Shown here: positions 19,270 through 29,305 of the stretch, in pieces
Layout: each line of letters opens with the position of its first letter
How positions within the stretch are numbered: the stretch's first letter is position 1
NCBI RefSeq assembly: GCF_003013715.1
Contig: NC_072812.1
Location: 1,612,001-1,676,000, forward strand
DNA length: 64,000 bases
Direction of reading: 5' to 3'
Source: Candidozyma auris
Lineage: Eukaryota > Ascomycota > Pichiomycetes > Serinales > Metschnikowiaceae
Notes under the pieces: model-generated
Databases searched by the model: none
Told to the model about the DNA's origin: nothing
The model's input: only the letters and a program-made list of their open reading frames with translations
Program-made: the position numbers and the translations under genes

Positions 19270-20793
19270 ATGTTGGCTGGCGTCGAGTTCATCAAAACGC
19301 CCAAAGCGGCTCCTCAGCCACCTGCCTCGGATGAGTGTGGAATTCTCACCACAGACTCTCCAACCATCAAAAACGCCCCCTTGCCTGCCGACGGTCCCGG
19401 CTCCAGAAGCTTCAGCAACACCGCCATGATCGCTTGTTTAGTTGGTATTCCATGGCTTGTGGTGAGGAAGCTAGGCCTTGGTTTCAAAACATGGCTCTTC
19501 TTCTTTGTGCTACTTGCAATTCCTATCTTGATGGCCTACTGGACGCTTATGTCCACTTTCAGCCCCCGTATTAATGAGAAGGTGAAGTACCCTGGCAGAC
19601 CCATTTCTCACTACTTGGAGTTTCACACTCCTGAGCTCAAGGCTAAGTATATTGACTCAAACGGTGGAAAGGGTACCAAGATCCCCATGGAGACTTTCCA
19701 CGAGTTGTACTTTGCTGGCAAGGTGTCTTTCAAGGGCGACGCCTTAGACGTCATGGAGTACAGACACGATTGGGCCAACTTCCGCTTTACTTTGTCGCTT
19801 TTCCGTTTTTTCTTGTTGGGAATGATCCCTGAGGTGATCATGCACTCGAAGTCTCAGGACGAGGAGCAAGTGAGAGATCACTACGACAGGGGTGACGACT
19901 TCTACACCTGGTTCTTGGGACCCCGTATGATCTATACTTCAGGAACCATCAGTGATATCAAGAAAGAAGAGACCTTAGAGGAATTGCAGGACAACAAGTT
20001 GAATGTCGTTGCTTCCAAGATCCAATTGAGCAAGAACGACCACATTTTGGACTTGGGCTGCGGTTGGGGTACTTGGGCCACTTTTGCTTCCTCTCAGACT
20101 GGTGCTAAAGTGACTGGTATTACCTTGGGTAGAAATCAGACCAAGTGGGGCAATCAACTCTTGTCCGACTACGGTGTTTCTGCGGATCAGTCGAGAATTG
20201 TGTGCTGCGATTACAGAGAGGCTCCAAAGTCCGGGAAGCCCAGCGGCAAGTACGACAAGATCACCTGTCTTGAGATGGCCGAGCACGTTGGCATTAGAAG
20301 ATTTGGTGCCTTCTTGGCTCAGGTGTACGACTCCTTGGAGGACGATGGAGTTTTCTTTTTGCAGTACGCCGGGTTGAGAAAGGCATGGCAATACGAAGAT
20401 TTGGTGTGGGGCTTGTTCATGAACAAATACATCTTCCCTGGTGCCGATGCTTCCACTCCAGTTGCTTTTGTCATTGGTGCTTTGGAAAGTGCTGGTTTTG
20501 AGATTGTATCTGTAGAAAACATTGGTGTGTCGTACTCTGCTACGTTGTGGAGATGGTACAGAAACTGGATGGGCAACAAGGACAATGTCATCAACAAATA
20601 CGGTATCAAGTGGTTCAGAATCTGGGAGTACTTTTTGTCGTCGTCTGTAATTACTGCCAGACAAGGTGGTGCCTCGTGCTTCCAGTTTGTCATGAGAAAG
20701 AACCTCAACTCCTACCATCGTGTGAACTACGTTCCTGCTCAGCATGGTATTGTCACTCCAGCCAAAGAGGGTATCAAGTGGGCCAAGGAATGA
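19270..20793 (+). CDS. MTS1: Sphingolipid C9-methyltransferase
   Basis: From ATG 19270 the protein is 507 aa. Two membrane spans lie at about 52-66 and 70-92. A cyclopropane-synthase-like SAM methyltransferase domain follows, with HYDRGDDFYTWFLGPRMIYTSG, the SAM loop ILDLGCGWGTWA, and LEMAEHVGIRRF. This arrangement is the fungal glucosylceramide C9-methyltransferase, which adds the branch methyl on the sphingoid base. It occurs in Candida and Pichia-like yeasts and is absent from S. cerevisiae. Codon use is strongly biased (TTG for Leu), which suggests high expression. Confidence 0.93.
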   Translation: MLAGVEFIKTPKAAPQPPASDECGILTTDSPTIKNAPLPADGPGSRSFSNTAMIACLVGIPWLVVRKLGLGFKTWLFFFVLLAIPILMAYWTLMSTFSPRINEKVKYPGRPISHYLEFHTPELKAKYIDSNGGKGTKIPMETFHELYFAGKVSFKGDALDVMEYRHDWANFRFTLSLFRFFLLGMIPEVIMHSKSQDEEQVRDHYDRGDDFYTWFLGPRMIYTSGTISDIKKEETLEELQDNKLNVVASKIQLSKNDHILDLGCGWGTWATFASSQTGAKVTGITLGRNQTKWGNQLLSDYGVSADQSRIVCCDYREAPKSGKPSGKYDKITCLEMAEHVGIRRFGAFLAQVYDSLEDDGVFFLQYAGLRKAWQYEDLVWGLFMNKYIFPGADASTPVAFVIGALESAGFEIVSVENIGVSYSATLWRWYRNWMGNKDNVINKYGIKWFRIWEYFLSSSVITARQGGASCFQFVMRKNLNSYHRVNYVPAQHGIVTPAKEGIKWAKE

Positions 20794-21295
20794 GCGAATT
20801 AACGCCGCATCCACTCTCGGGAGATAAATACACAAAAATCTCGCTACTTACTTTATCTGCTGTAGCCTGTAGTACGACTTGCTAGACCGAAGTCGAAATA
20901 GTCTTGTAACTTTGCAACCGGCCTGTCCGTTTTGCTGGCTGCAGGACCAATGGAGGTTATCTCGGGATTTGGCTCGGTTATGGACTGTTTGCTTCCCTTC
21001 ATCCGAGGCGCTGCCGGGTCTTTTGTGCCAGACACGTACGCTTCCAGGTTATCTAACGAATACCGCCGCGTATTTCAGGATAAAAATCCGTACACCATCA
21101 TAGTTAACAGGAGGACATGCCTCTGTCACAGGCTGAAGCATGCACCTGACTCTGATTGCTAGTCAGGGTTACTTCCGCTGGAACGGGAATCTGGGGTACC
21201 CGCTCATAGGTATTGTGAGCGCATATATAAAGCGCACCCTTTTCCACATATTCTAAGATCTACCTGATTTCTTGAGTTTTGTATTTACCTCGATT
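20794..21295. promoter_or_regulatory. Malate synthase promoter: TATA box and CSRE-like site
   Basis: This 502-bp spacer precedes malate synthase. A TATATAAA at 21224-21231 lies 65 bp before the ATG. CCTTCATCCGAG at 20996-21007 differs by one base from the carbon-source response element core (CATTCATCCG) bound by Cat8/Sip4 upstream of glyoxylate-cycle genes in S. cerevisiae. That function is inferred. Confidence 0.45.
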
Positions 21296-22951
21296 ATGTC
21301 TTCCCCCTTCCCTACTACCAATTCCAAATTACAGGGCGTCCAGATCTTGGCCCCAGTCCCTCAGGAGGCTAAGCACATTTTCAACCAGGAGGCCTTGGGG
21401 CTCCTCGCCACTTTGCACCGTGCTTTCAACGGCGAGAGAAAGCGCTTGTTAGCCAACAGACAAGAGCAGCAGAAATTGAGAGACCAAGGTGTCTTGCCCG
21501 ACTTTTTGCCTGAAACTGCTCACATCAGAGAGGACCCATCTTGGACGGGTCCTCCATTGGCCAAGGGTTTGCAGGACAGAAGAGTCGAGATCACCGGTCC
21601 AACCGACAGAAAAATGGTGATCAACGCTTTGAACTCGAATGTGGCTACTTACATGGCTGATTTTGAGGACTCCTTGACCCCAGCATGGAAGAACTTGGTG
21701 GACGGCCAAGTGAACTTGTACGATGGTGTGCGTAGAAACTTGACTTACAGTGCCAACGGCAAGCAGTACAAGTTGAACTTGGACCCCAAGAGACACATTC
21801 CAACTTTGATTGTCAGACCAAGAGGCTGGCACTTGGACGAGAAGCACGTGTTGGTGGACGGTGAGCCAGTGTCGGGTGGTATCTTCGATTTCGCTCTCTA
21901 CTTCTACAACAATGCCAAGGAGACCTTGGAGCGTGGCTTTGGTCCATACTTTTACTTGCCAAAGATGGAGCACCACTTGGAGGCCAAGTTGTGGAATGAC
22001 ATCTTCAACTTTTCCCAGGACTACATCGGACTTCCAAGAGGTACCATCAGAGGCTCTGTCTTGATTGAGACCTTGCCTGCTGCCTTCCAGATGGACGAAA
22101 TCATCTACCAATTGAGACAGCACATTGGTGGCTTGAACTGTGGTAGATGGGACTACATCTTCTCCTTCATCAAGTCATTGAGAAAGCACAAGGAGTTCAT
22201 CTTGCCTGACAGATCCCAGGTCACCATGGCTTCCCCATTCATGGCTGCCTATGTCAAGTTGTTGGTGCACACTTGTCACAAGAGACAGGTGCACGCCTTG
22301 GGTGGTATGGCTGCTCAAATTCCTATCAAGGATGACGAGGCCAGAAACAGAGCCGCTTTGGAGAATGTCACTAAGGACAAGTTGAGAGAAGTCACTGCTG
22401 GCTGTGACTCTTGTTGGGTCGCCCATCCAGCTTTGGTTCCTGTGGTCTTGAAGGTGTTCAACGAGCACATGAAGGGTCCAAACCAGATCAACGTTCCTCC
22501 AAAGGTTCCATACAAGCCTGTCACTGCTAGAGACTTGTTGAGCCCATATGTTCCAGATGCCAAGATCACCGAGCAGGGTATCAGAACTAACTGCATCATT
22601 GGCTTGTCCTACATTGAAGCCTGGTTGCGTAATGTTGGATGTGTTCCAATCAACTACTTGATGGAGGACGCCGCAACCGCTGAGGTTTCCAGAACCCAGC
22701 TCTGGCAATGGGTTACCCACGGTGCCTCTACCGACAAGGGTCAGAAGATCACCAAGGAATACGTTGCTAAGATCTTGGATGAGGAGTACAGCAAGTTGGC
22801 CAAGTCTGCTCCTGCAGGCAACAAGTTCAAGCCAGCTTTGGACTACTTTAAGCCCGAGGCCTTGGGTGAGAAATACTCTGATTTCGTCACCACCTTGATC
22901 TACAATGATGTCACCACCATTGGCAGACCAACTACTGCTGAGAAGTTGTAG
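21296..22951 (+). CDS. MLS1: Malate synthase (glyoxylate cycle)
   Basis: A 551-aa malate synthase A. Marks include the [16 protein letters not shown] block, [11 protein letters not shown], the catalytic region [11 protein letters not shown], the acid-rich metal site in [19 protein letters not shown], and AHPALVPV near the C-terminal third. It condenses glyoxylate with acetyl-CoA. Start ATG 21296 (MSSPFPTT) is chosen over non-ATG extensions. Leu is nearly all TTG or CTC, and I found no in-frame CTG. The C-terminus reads AEKL, so the last tripeptide is EKL rather than the peroxisomal SKL of S. cerevisiae Mls1. Confidence 0.96.
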   Translation: MSSPFPTTNSKLQGVQILAPVPQEAKHIFNQEALGLLATLHRAFNGERKRLLANRQEQQKLRDQGVLPDFLPETAHIREDPSWTGPPLAKGLQDRRVEITGPTDRKMVINALNSNVATYMADFEDSLTPAWKNLVDGQVNLYDGVRRNLTYSANGKQYKLNLDPKRHIPTLIVRPRGWHLDEKHVLVDGEPVSGGIFDFALYFYNNAKETLERGFGPYFYLPKMEHHLEAKLWNDIFNFSQDYIGLPRGTIRGSVLIETLPAAFQMDEIIYQLRQHIGGLNCGRWDYIFSFIKSLRKHKEFILPDRSQVTMASPFMAAYVKLLVHTCHKRQVHALGGMAAQIPIKDDEARNRAALENVTKDKLREVTAGCDSCWVAHPALVPVVLKVFNEHMKGPNQINVPPKVPYKPVTARDLLSPYVPDAKITEQGIRTNCIIGLSYIEAWLRNVGCVPINYLMEDAATAEVSRTQLWQWVTHGASTDKGQKITKEYVAKILDEEYSKLAKSAPAGNKFKPALDYFKPEALGEKYSDFVTTLIYNDVTTIGRPTTAEKL

Positions 22952-24525
22952 GCAGGTTACCTACTCTTGAGTATTTATATATCAATGCGGTTCATGATTA
23001 TTCCAGTATTGTAAATCGCAGCCAACCTAAAATTATCTCGAAGATGCAATAAAATTTATACATTCGCAACTGCTCGTAAACTACGTGTATGTACTGTTCG
23101 AATCAGGTCATAAGTCTTTGTGTCGACAAATTTCTCTTTCTTTACCCGAAACACACGAAATTCCTTAATATTTACATAAATGTCTTGTAATCATCCTCTT
23201 CGCTTACAGCTGAAAAATGAGAGTCCAACTAGAACTAACCGTGGATGACTCAAAAAGGTTGATTTCTACTCCGAAGAAGACTCATGGTGCAATCATCAAA
23301 GACAACGACATCTACATTGCCATAAATTATGAAGTTGAAGCCCTAAAAAGCTTTTAAATCCAAGAGTCGTCCGGATGCCTACAAAAGAGCAGTCGATGCG
23401 AACGACATAACTATCGTGTTAACAATAAACCGCGTTGCTCTACAAGCTCTTCAAACATCCAAATAATTAGTCACAAACAACATGAGTACCAAATTTGTTG
23501 CCTACGTAACATCCTTTGCGGTTTTGTGAAGCTCATTAACAATTCGACATTTTCAAAAGAAATGCCAGTCGATCAAAAGATTGTAAATTGATGCGGCATG
23601 AAGCTTCTCTTTCCTCCAAATGGAATGAGTTCAAGAAATTGGCGAACCTCGAAGAGAATTTTTTTTTTTCGTGACAGCGCCAAGCATGTTTGATATGTTT
23701 TAGCTGACGTTCTTCTCGTGTGAGCACAGCTAAGAGACACTGGTCAGTAGCCGACCAACCTCACGTCAGTCCTGGATACGGTTGTGGGGAGCATGTCAAA
23801 TAATGTTCAATGTATGTGCTTTTTTTCACCGAGCGCGCTCGGGTAAATCCCCAGCATATTTTCCACATTAGACTGGTCTAGGCGCTGAGAATATCGGATA
23901 TTTGAGTCCCAAACAGACTGCTCAGGAGACAAGCCTTTTCAGATTGTGCCCTTCATGGCTGCAGCTGGGCTTCTCTCCGTTAAGAGATCTCGCAGTCACC
24001 CTCGTTCGGGCACTTGGCCATCCATAACAAAAGTCTCCTATCAATAGCACCCTTCTAAAATACCCAGATGCTCATTTTCAAAAGAGGAGTTAACAAATTC
24101 GTGTTTGGCCCTCTAAGTCACAATTAGTTCGTTTAGGCATGTTCAGCAGAAGGCGTCAGCTCTACTTGTGCTTCTGTCGTATCTACGCTTGAACCGTTGA
24201 ATAATTCCAGTTATTAGGCGCACATTATCTACTATTGTTGCATTTTGCTCATGCAGATCCACTGAGGAGCCTTGAGTCAAGACAATCGCGAATGCACAAG
24301 ATGTCACGCGATTCCAAAGTCAAATGCAAGCTTTACAGTCTAGAAACTCTACCTACCAAGGCTCCCGTATTATCGGCTAAGTGCTTGTAGCCGTCTCATC
24401 TATAGTGCCCTCGGGAACGCGGTCTTGCAAGTACACAGGTGCGGATGCGCGCATGATGGTCCTTAAGGGAGTCAAAAGTTGCTTGCATCTACTAGTAGGT
24501 TAGCAGTACCCTTTACCCTTAACGA
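22952..24525. other. 1.57-kb spacer MLS1-glutaredoxin with a coding relic
   Basis: A long spacer between two same-strand genes. It holds a copy of the recurrent motif (TCGCAGCCAA, 23016-23025), a small frame-disrupted coding relic at 23217-23468, and a run of T at about 23661-23669. A second short frame opens at 23482 and stops within 15 codons. I found no tRNA or repeat. Confidence 0.6.
23217..23468 (+). pseudogene. Small frame-disrupted ORF, unrecognised
   Basis: ATG 23217 opens a 46-codon frame with protein-like composition (TVDDSKRLISTPKKTHG, then DNDIYIAINYEVEALKSF) that stops at TAA 23355-23357. Directly at that point the +1 frame becomes open and equally protein-like (KSRPDAYKRAVDAND, TINRVALQALQ) to TAA 23466-23468. 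In the +1 frame a stop at 23344 shows that the change must occur between 23347 and 23355. The simplest reading is a one-base insertion in a former ~80-aa gene. A sequencing error or programmed frameshift is possible. I do not recognise the family. Confidence 0.45.
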
Positions 24526-25164
24526 ATGGTTTCTAATCGAAAACTAAGGGTTCTTGGCCTTGCAATGGCCATGCTACTCCTTACTTGCATTCTTTTATAC
24601 ACTCACGATCAGAAAACTCACAATGTGCTGGCAGTCAAACAGAGCTCGGGAAACACCCTCATAGAATCCACCAATGATGCCCAGGTTGACGCAGCGATTA
24701 ATGAAGAGATCCTGAAATCAAAGGGAAAGGAAGAGGCCGAGAGCAACGGTGATGTGCAACCTGTAGCCCAGGCAGAGGGTACCACGGACGAACAATACGA
24801 TGTCGCAAAAGAGTACAGAGAAATTAGAGCCTTAGCTCCAATGACAATATTCTCCAAAACGTACTGTCCCTTCAGTAAAGCATTGAAGAAGCTCTTGCAA
24901 GATAGCTACAACATCGTTCCTCCTCCAACGATCGTGGAGCTCGACAAGTCAAAACATGGAAAAGAGCTTCAAGAATTCTTAGAACAGATCACAGGACGTC
25001 GAACCGTGCCCAACGTACTCGTCGGGGCCTCGTCATCAGAGAGCCGGGGCGGTGCTGACGACTTCATCGATATGCATAAGAAGGGCGAATTAGAGACATT
25101 TTTGAACAGTTGGGGTGAAAAGAAATTATTGGTGACAAAGAAGGAGACCCCATCAAACGTATAG
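24526..25164 (+). CDS. GRX6: Membrane-anchored monothiol glutaredoxin (Grx6/Grx7 type)
   Basis: A 212-aa protein. A short basic N-terminus and one hydrophobic span (about 9-25) form a signal anchor. A low-complexity lumenal stalk follows, then a glutaredoxin domain from about 103. The active site is CPFS (Cys114 to Ser117), which is monothiol. RRTVPNVLVG is the usual cis-Pro/TVP element that binds glutathione. This layout is that of the ER/Golgi glutaredoxins Grx6 and Grx7; I cannot decide which, so the symbol is provisional. It converges on RPS11. Confidence 0.85.
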   Translation: MVSNRKLRVLGLAMAMLLLTCILLYTHDQKTHNVLAVKQSSGNTLIESTNDAQVDAAINEEILKSKGKEEAESNGDVQPVAQAEGTTDEQYDVAKEYREIRALAPMTIFSKTYCPFSKALKKLLQDSYNIVPPPTIVELDKSKHGKELQEFLEQITGRRTVPNVLVGASSSESRGGADDFIDMHKKGELETFLNSWGEKKLLVTKKETPSNV

Positions 25165-25266
25165 ACATATTTTGATGTATAAAAAGTAAGCTACAAATCA
25201 GTTAATCTTATTTTAACATTAGGGTACAAAGTCTGACACCTCGATTTATTTGGCATGCGATCAAAC

Positions 25267-25926
25267 TTAGAACTTGGTGAACTGCTTGGACTTGGCCTTG
25301 GAGACAGCGACCTTCAAGACGTTGAATCTAACAGTCTTGGAAAGAGGTCTGCACTGACCAACAACAACAACGTCACCTTCCTGGACACGGAATGCTGGAG
25401 AAACGTGAGCGGCAACGTTCTTGTGTCTCTTCTCGTATCTGTTGTATTTTGGAACAAAGTGGAGGTAGTCTCTTCTGATGATGATGGTTCTGTGCATTTT
25501 GGTGGAGACAACAGTACCAGTCAAAATCTTACCTCTGATGGAGATCTGACCAGTGAATGGACACTTCTTGTCGATGTAAGAGCCCTCGATGGCAGACTTG
25601 GGAGTCTTGAAGCCCAAACCGACTTCCTTGACCCATCTCTTGGTCTTCTTGTTACCTCTGGTCTTTGGGTTGGTAAAGATGTGTGGTTGCTAATTGTTAG
25701 TATGATTGCGTTGAAAAAGTTGGCAATTTGGCCAGCCTAGACTCATCACTTCAAATTTGAATGGGTATAGATTCTGACATGGTGCTGTAAACTGGGACTT
25801 CATAACACTCTAGATCGATGGAAAGCTTGCTATTCATTCTGCCATATTCGTAGTGGCCGTTTGTATCTGGTAATTACATACCTTCTGGAAAGCTCTCTCA
25901 GATTGCACAGTCAACTCAGTGGCCAT
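25267..25926 (-). CDS. RPS11: Small-subunit ribosomal protein uS17 (Rps11), split gene
   Basis: Exon 1 is 25926-25882 (15 codons, [15 protein letters not shown]) and exon 2 is 25689-25267, giving 155 aa. [22 protein letters not shown] and [28 protein letters not shown] match Rps11/uS17 almost residue by residue. An intron near the 5' end is typical of yeast ribosomal protein genes. Start and splice choice rest on the match to the N-terminus of S. cerevisiae Rps11. The promoter carries Tbf1- and Cbf1-like sites at 26046-26070. Confidence 0.97.
25690..25881 (-). other. RPS11 intron (192 nt)
   Basis: On the minus strand the 5' site GTATGT starts at 25881, a perfect TACTAAC lies at 25702-25696, and the 3' site TAG ends at 25690. 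The branch A (25697) is 7 nt from the terminal G, as in the other two introns of the window. Confidence 0.96.
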
Positions 25927-26962
25927 CTTTGCTTCTTGTTGGTATAGAGAATTTACGCTGAGAAGGAATTTTCAGTAGTAATCGCGGGAGAATTTTTTCC
26001 CGATGTGCCCAGCACAAAAGTAGCCCATGTGCAGGTGTAAAGATGTTAGGGCAAAAACCCTAGTCACGTGATCAAGCTAGCTATGCACAAATAAGATGAT
26101 TGAGTGCCAACATTAACATAATGAAGTTTAAAAAAGGCGAAACTTTCTAAGGAGGCTCCAGTATAAAACAAAATGTGTATGTGGCCTAAGTTAAGACTCT
26201 GTTGATTTTACATGTTTGTATCTTATGGCTGCGAAATGTTAGTGAGGTGAGCATACGGTCAAACCCAAAGGAACTGAGACAATAATCTGAATTGAAAGGC
26301 AGAATTGAACCTGAGTGGACCAAAGTCTACGGATTGAAATTGCACTGTCGATCAACTTTGGATAAGCGTGTGATCATGGAACAATTGGTCAAGTGCCGAG
26401 TTACCAGAGCAAAACATAATAAAGTGATAACAGCTTGAGGAACGGCTTACAAGGGGCTTATTAATTAAACTAAATGGTAACGCTCAAGAGACATCTTGGG
26501 GACGCTTGATTTGATGCTCATGGGAATGATCAGCTACGAAGGCTTACTCAAACTCCCCGCAAGCGGCGCTGACTGTTTACTCTTGAGTGAGAGAGAAGAG
26601 AAGAATAAAGCACAAGAAAAAGAAAAAAATTAAGAAAACAATATGTGTAATCTATAATTCCTTGAAACACTATGAGAGCTGGTTTATATACAAGACATGT
26701 AGGTGTGTTCCCAAGCTTGGCTCAGGCAACTTCATCCCGCATACCCAACCTACTGGAGGAAGTTAGAGTAAGTCAATTTTAGACTAAGGAACTGGTTGAT
26801 GATAGTTTGCCTCTTATCAGATCTCATGTCTTCAAACGACAAGTGTATGGGCATTTCCATAGAGACCAAAAACAGTTATCGTCCTGCATTTCCAATGCGG
26901 TTATCACAAATACATCGCTACTATACCTCGTTATCTGATCGATTTGGCTAAATTTTACAGAG
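25927..26962. other. 1.04-kb intergenic region upstream of RPS11
   Basis: Divergent spacer between RPS11 and the unassigned gene at 26963. Besides the Tbf1/Cbf1 boxes it has a copy of the recurrent motif (ATGGCTGCGAAA, 26225-26236) and a purine-rich A tract around 26590-26640. No reading frame above noise and no RNA gene that I can recognise. A non-coding RNA cannot be excluded by eye. Confidence 0.6.
26046..26070 (-). promoter_or_regulatory. Tbf1-like inverted boxes and Cbf1 E-box upstream of RPS11
   Basis: TTAGGGC (26046-26052) faces ACCCTA (26057-26062), followed by CACGTG at 26065-26070 within GTCACGTGAT. They lie 120-145 bp upstream of the RPS11 ATG. In Candida albicans, Tbf1 and Cbf1 are the reported regulators of ribosomal protein genes in place of Rap1. 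The match of both boxes here is the basis for the call. Confidence 0.7.
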
Positions 26963-28276
26963 ATGACAGAAAGGAAACCATCGGCAACGCTACCGAGACT
27001 ACGAGTATCTTCGCATTCTTTTGCTGACTTTTCGGCGCACAATGTATCTAATATCACTCAAAGAACCGTATCATCATCGACATCAGTAATCTCCACACCA
27101 AGCAATAATATACGGCGGGTGAAGAACGAACAGCGATTTCACGAAAAACCCAATCACAATCAGAATAGTAAAAGGAACCATCGTGCTCAAAAATCGGAGT
27201 TCAAACACGAGCCTGCGAAAACATCCAAAAAGCTTTTAAACTTTCAACAACTGAAGAAGTCTCAAGCTTCATCGCAGCCTTTCATTCTCCACAAACCCGC
27301 CGATTTATCTCACTTTGACTATCTGATATATACAAGAAAGCCCAATCCGGTCAACGAGATACCGGCAATCGCAATTCAGTCTCTGCTGCTGCCCACAACA
27401 CTCGCTGAACCGCCAAAACAATTGCACGCTCCTGTAAGACAATCGCAAATCAAGGCATGGGAATCTGCAGAGAATATAACTTCCAATAGAATTTTCGACT
27501 ATACAAAGCCAGGAGAAGAGTCCTGGATTGATGAAGACACCTACGAGTATGGCATTGAAGAAGAAGTGAGCATTGATCGTGGTACTGAGGAGTGGGCTGA
27601 GCCCGCAGCCACAGACGGCATTCTTGTTCTGGTACCAGAACTCTCCAGATCAGAATTGGCTATCGTAAGCGATATTCACACTCACGTACAGCAGGCCGAT
27701 GTGATTCCAGAACTCGATGATCTCGACAATGACGAAAAGAGTCTTCTTTGGGCTCATGCCAGACAACAATCAGAGGAGTACGAGAAATTGTATCAGTCTA
27801 ACCATACCATGGCAGGAAAAAGAAGAGTTCAGGTGATGCAAAAGAGGGCCTTTCTTCAGAAGCTCTTTGGGCACTTGAATAACGTGAACGTGGAATTCAC
27901 AACAAACAACTCGTCGTACTCGTGCGTAGACGGTTCAATGAGCGCACAAAAGGTGTTCCATGAAGACAAGGAGGAAATTTGCGAGCTCCTAGAGCAGCAG
28001 CAAAGCTTCCAGAGTGCACTTGAGGAAGTGAGAGAACGTTTGCTCCCGTCTGGTACGATCAAACAAACTGCATCGGGCATCCCCTTAGCTTACCTGGAAG
28101 TCGACCAGCTCAAACTTATGGATGTTACTTCGAAATGGCTAGGCTCTATCTATGAGCGTGAAACAAACGAGATGCTGGTGGATGAAGACGATGATGATCC
28201 AAACATTGTCGAAGCTGCCATGATACATCTTAAACTGTGTGTACAAGCCGAAACCGACGAGACCATGGGTGAATGA
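26963..28276 (+). CDS. Unassigned 437-aa protein
   Basis: A clean long frame with ordinary codon use and both a Ser/Asn/Lys-rich N-terminal half and a more ordered C-terminal half. The region around 210-235 is hydrophobic (DGILVLVPELSRSELAIVSD). Residues ~255-300 are helical with many Gln and Glu. The final ~40 residues are acidic. There is no membrane span or zinc motif. I do not recognise the family. It converges on SMD3 with 88 bp between stops. A disordered nuclear or cytoskeletal protein is possible but unsupported. Confidence 0.8.
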   Translation: MTERKPSATLPRLRVSSHSFADFSAHNVSNITQRTVSSSTSVISTPSNNIRRVKNEQRFHEKPNHNQNSKRNHRAQKSEFKHEPAKTSKKLLNFQQLKKSQASSQPFILHKPADLSHFDYLIYTRKPNPVNEIPAIAIQSLLLPTTLAEPPKQLHAPVRQSQIKAWESAENITSNRIFDYTKPGEESWIDEDTYEYGIEEEVSIDRGTEEWAEPAATDGILVLVPELSRSELAIVSDIHTHVQQADVIPELDDLDNDEKSLLWAHARQQSEEYEKLYQSNHTMAGKRRVQVMQKRAFLQKLFGHLNNVNVEFTTNNSSYSCVDGSMSAQKVFHEDKEEICELLEQQQSFQSALEEVRERLLPSGTIKQTASGIPLAYLEVDQLKLMDVTSKWLGSIYERETNEMLVDEDDDDPNIVEAAMIHLKLCVQAETDETMGE

Positions 28277-28364
28277 GGCCTACAGAAATCTTTGTTCATC
28301 GGAGACAAAAGCGTCTATAATATTAATATACAAGGTTAGTAATGTACAGCGTGTAGAATTTGGT

Positions 28365-28685
28365 TCAGTGTTTCGTTCTCTTTGGTGGGGGCCCCCTCAC
28401 CGGGGGCTTGGGTTTCTCACCGGGCTTCATGAAAAACATTGGAGCATATTGTAAGATGTCAGGAACACTCACAAATCGTATCATGGAGCCTCTCACGAAA
28501 ACTTGGTTCTTGAAGGAGGTTTCACCGGTTTTGCCCTTGGTTATTGTGACTTCATCGAGAGAGACGTTCATGTTGTCCTCAGATTCTTGCAACTTTCCTC
28601 TGTATGTGTCGCCATTCGTGAGTTCCAAAGAGACGATATGGCCTTGAGCCTCGTTTAGAAGCTTTACGGGGACACTGATCGACAT
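28365..28685 (-). CDS. SMD3: Spliceosomal Sm protein D3
   Basis: A 106-aa Sm protein. The Sm1 motif (GHIVSLELTNGDTYRGKL) and Sm2 motif (VFVRGSMIRFVSVPD) are intact, followed by a short basic Pro/Gly tail. SmD3 belongs to the heptameric ring on U1, U2, U4 and U5 snRNAs. S. cerevisiae SmD3 is about 110 aa. An E-box CACGTG at 28747-28752 lies ~60 bp upstream of the ATG. Confidence 0.95.
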   Translation of the reverse strand: MSISVPVKLLNEAQGHIVSLELTNGDTYRGKLQESEDNMNVSLDEVTITKGKTGETSFKNQVFVRGSMIRFVSVPDILQYAPMFFMKPGEKPKPPVRGPPPKRTKH

Positions 28686-29305
28686 TAGAGTAGAAAGTGG
28701 GACACAGAGTTAATGCGAGCCTCTTCGCCTATACAGCGTCTGTGGTCACGTGCCCAATACCCGTTTATATCGGTTTCAATGCAATCGGCGAAAAATGAAA
28801 TAAAATTGAAAGAATATAAACGTTAGCCATGAATCGAGATAGTAAAGCTCATAGTTGTCACGTAAAGATGTGCTCATTAGAACGGACCATCACGGCTCAG
28901 TGATAAGAAACAAAGACGTGCATCTACACAATTACATTACCTAGCTACAATGTAACCAATGAAGGAAGCTTCAAAATCAATCGGTGACTGCAGTGAGCTC
29001 ATTGTGCTTTTTATTTTCTTCCATACTCCAGAACCCTTGCATTGTATGGCAATTCCTCGTTCTCTGTTTGACGCTTCTCTCCTACTAGTGCAGGAAGCCG
29101 ATTCGCTCTCTGAACTACTCGCTGTAAAGGGCTCTTCCCCGGCACACAGTAATCATTTTGGATCTGCCGCTGCACCCTCGCACTTATCGCACTTCACAAA
29201 CGGTCTTCATTACTAAACTCTCCCGAGGGCGGGATTACATATTGACCCGATTTACATCTTCAGGTTGAATAACACCTGTAATACACATCACATATCTCAT
29301 TGGCG
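28686..29305. other. Divergent promoter region SMD3 - zinc-cluster regulator
   Basis: 620 bp between two divergent genes. CACGTG at 28747-28752 is the only site I would name. A short open frame at 28959-29216 has no coding character. Confidence 0.6.

Noticed and set aside
19975..20835. Long frame antisense to MTS1, and similar ones antisense to malate synthase (21449-22123, 22175-22720)
   Set aside because: They are by-products of the extreme codon bias of the sense genes (TTG-rich), with Val/Leu/Gln-rich meaningless products.
23090..23104. GTTCGAATC as a tRNA B box
   Set aside because: There is no A box at the right distance and no acceptor stem pairing.
25255..25740. 161-codon frame on the plus strand across RPS11
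   Set aside because: It is antisense to exon 2 of a clear ribosomal protein gene.
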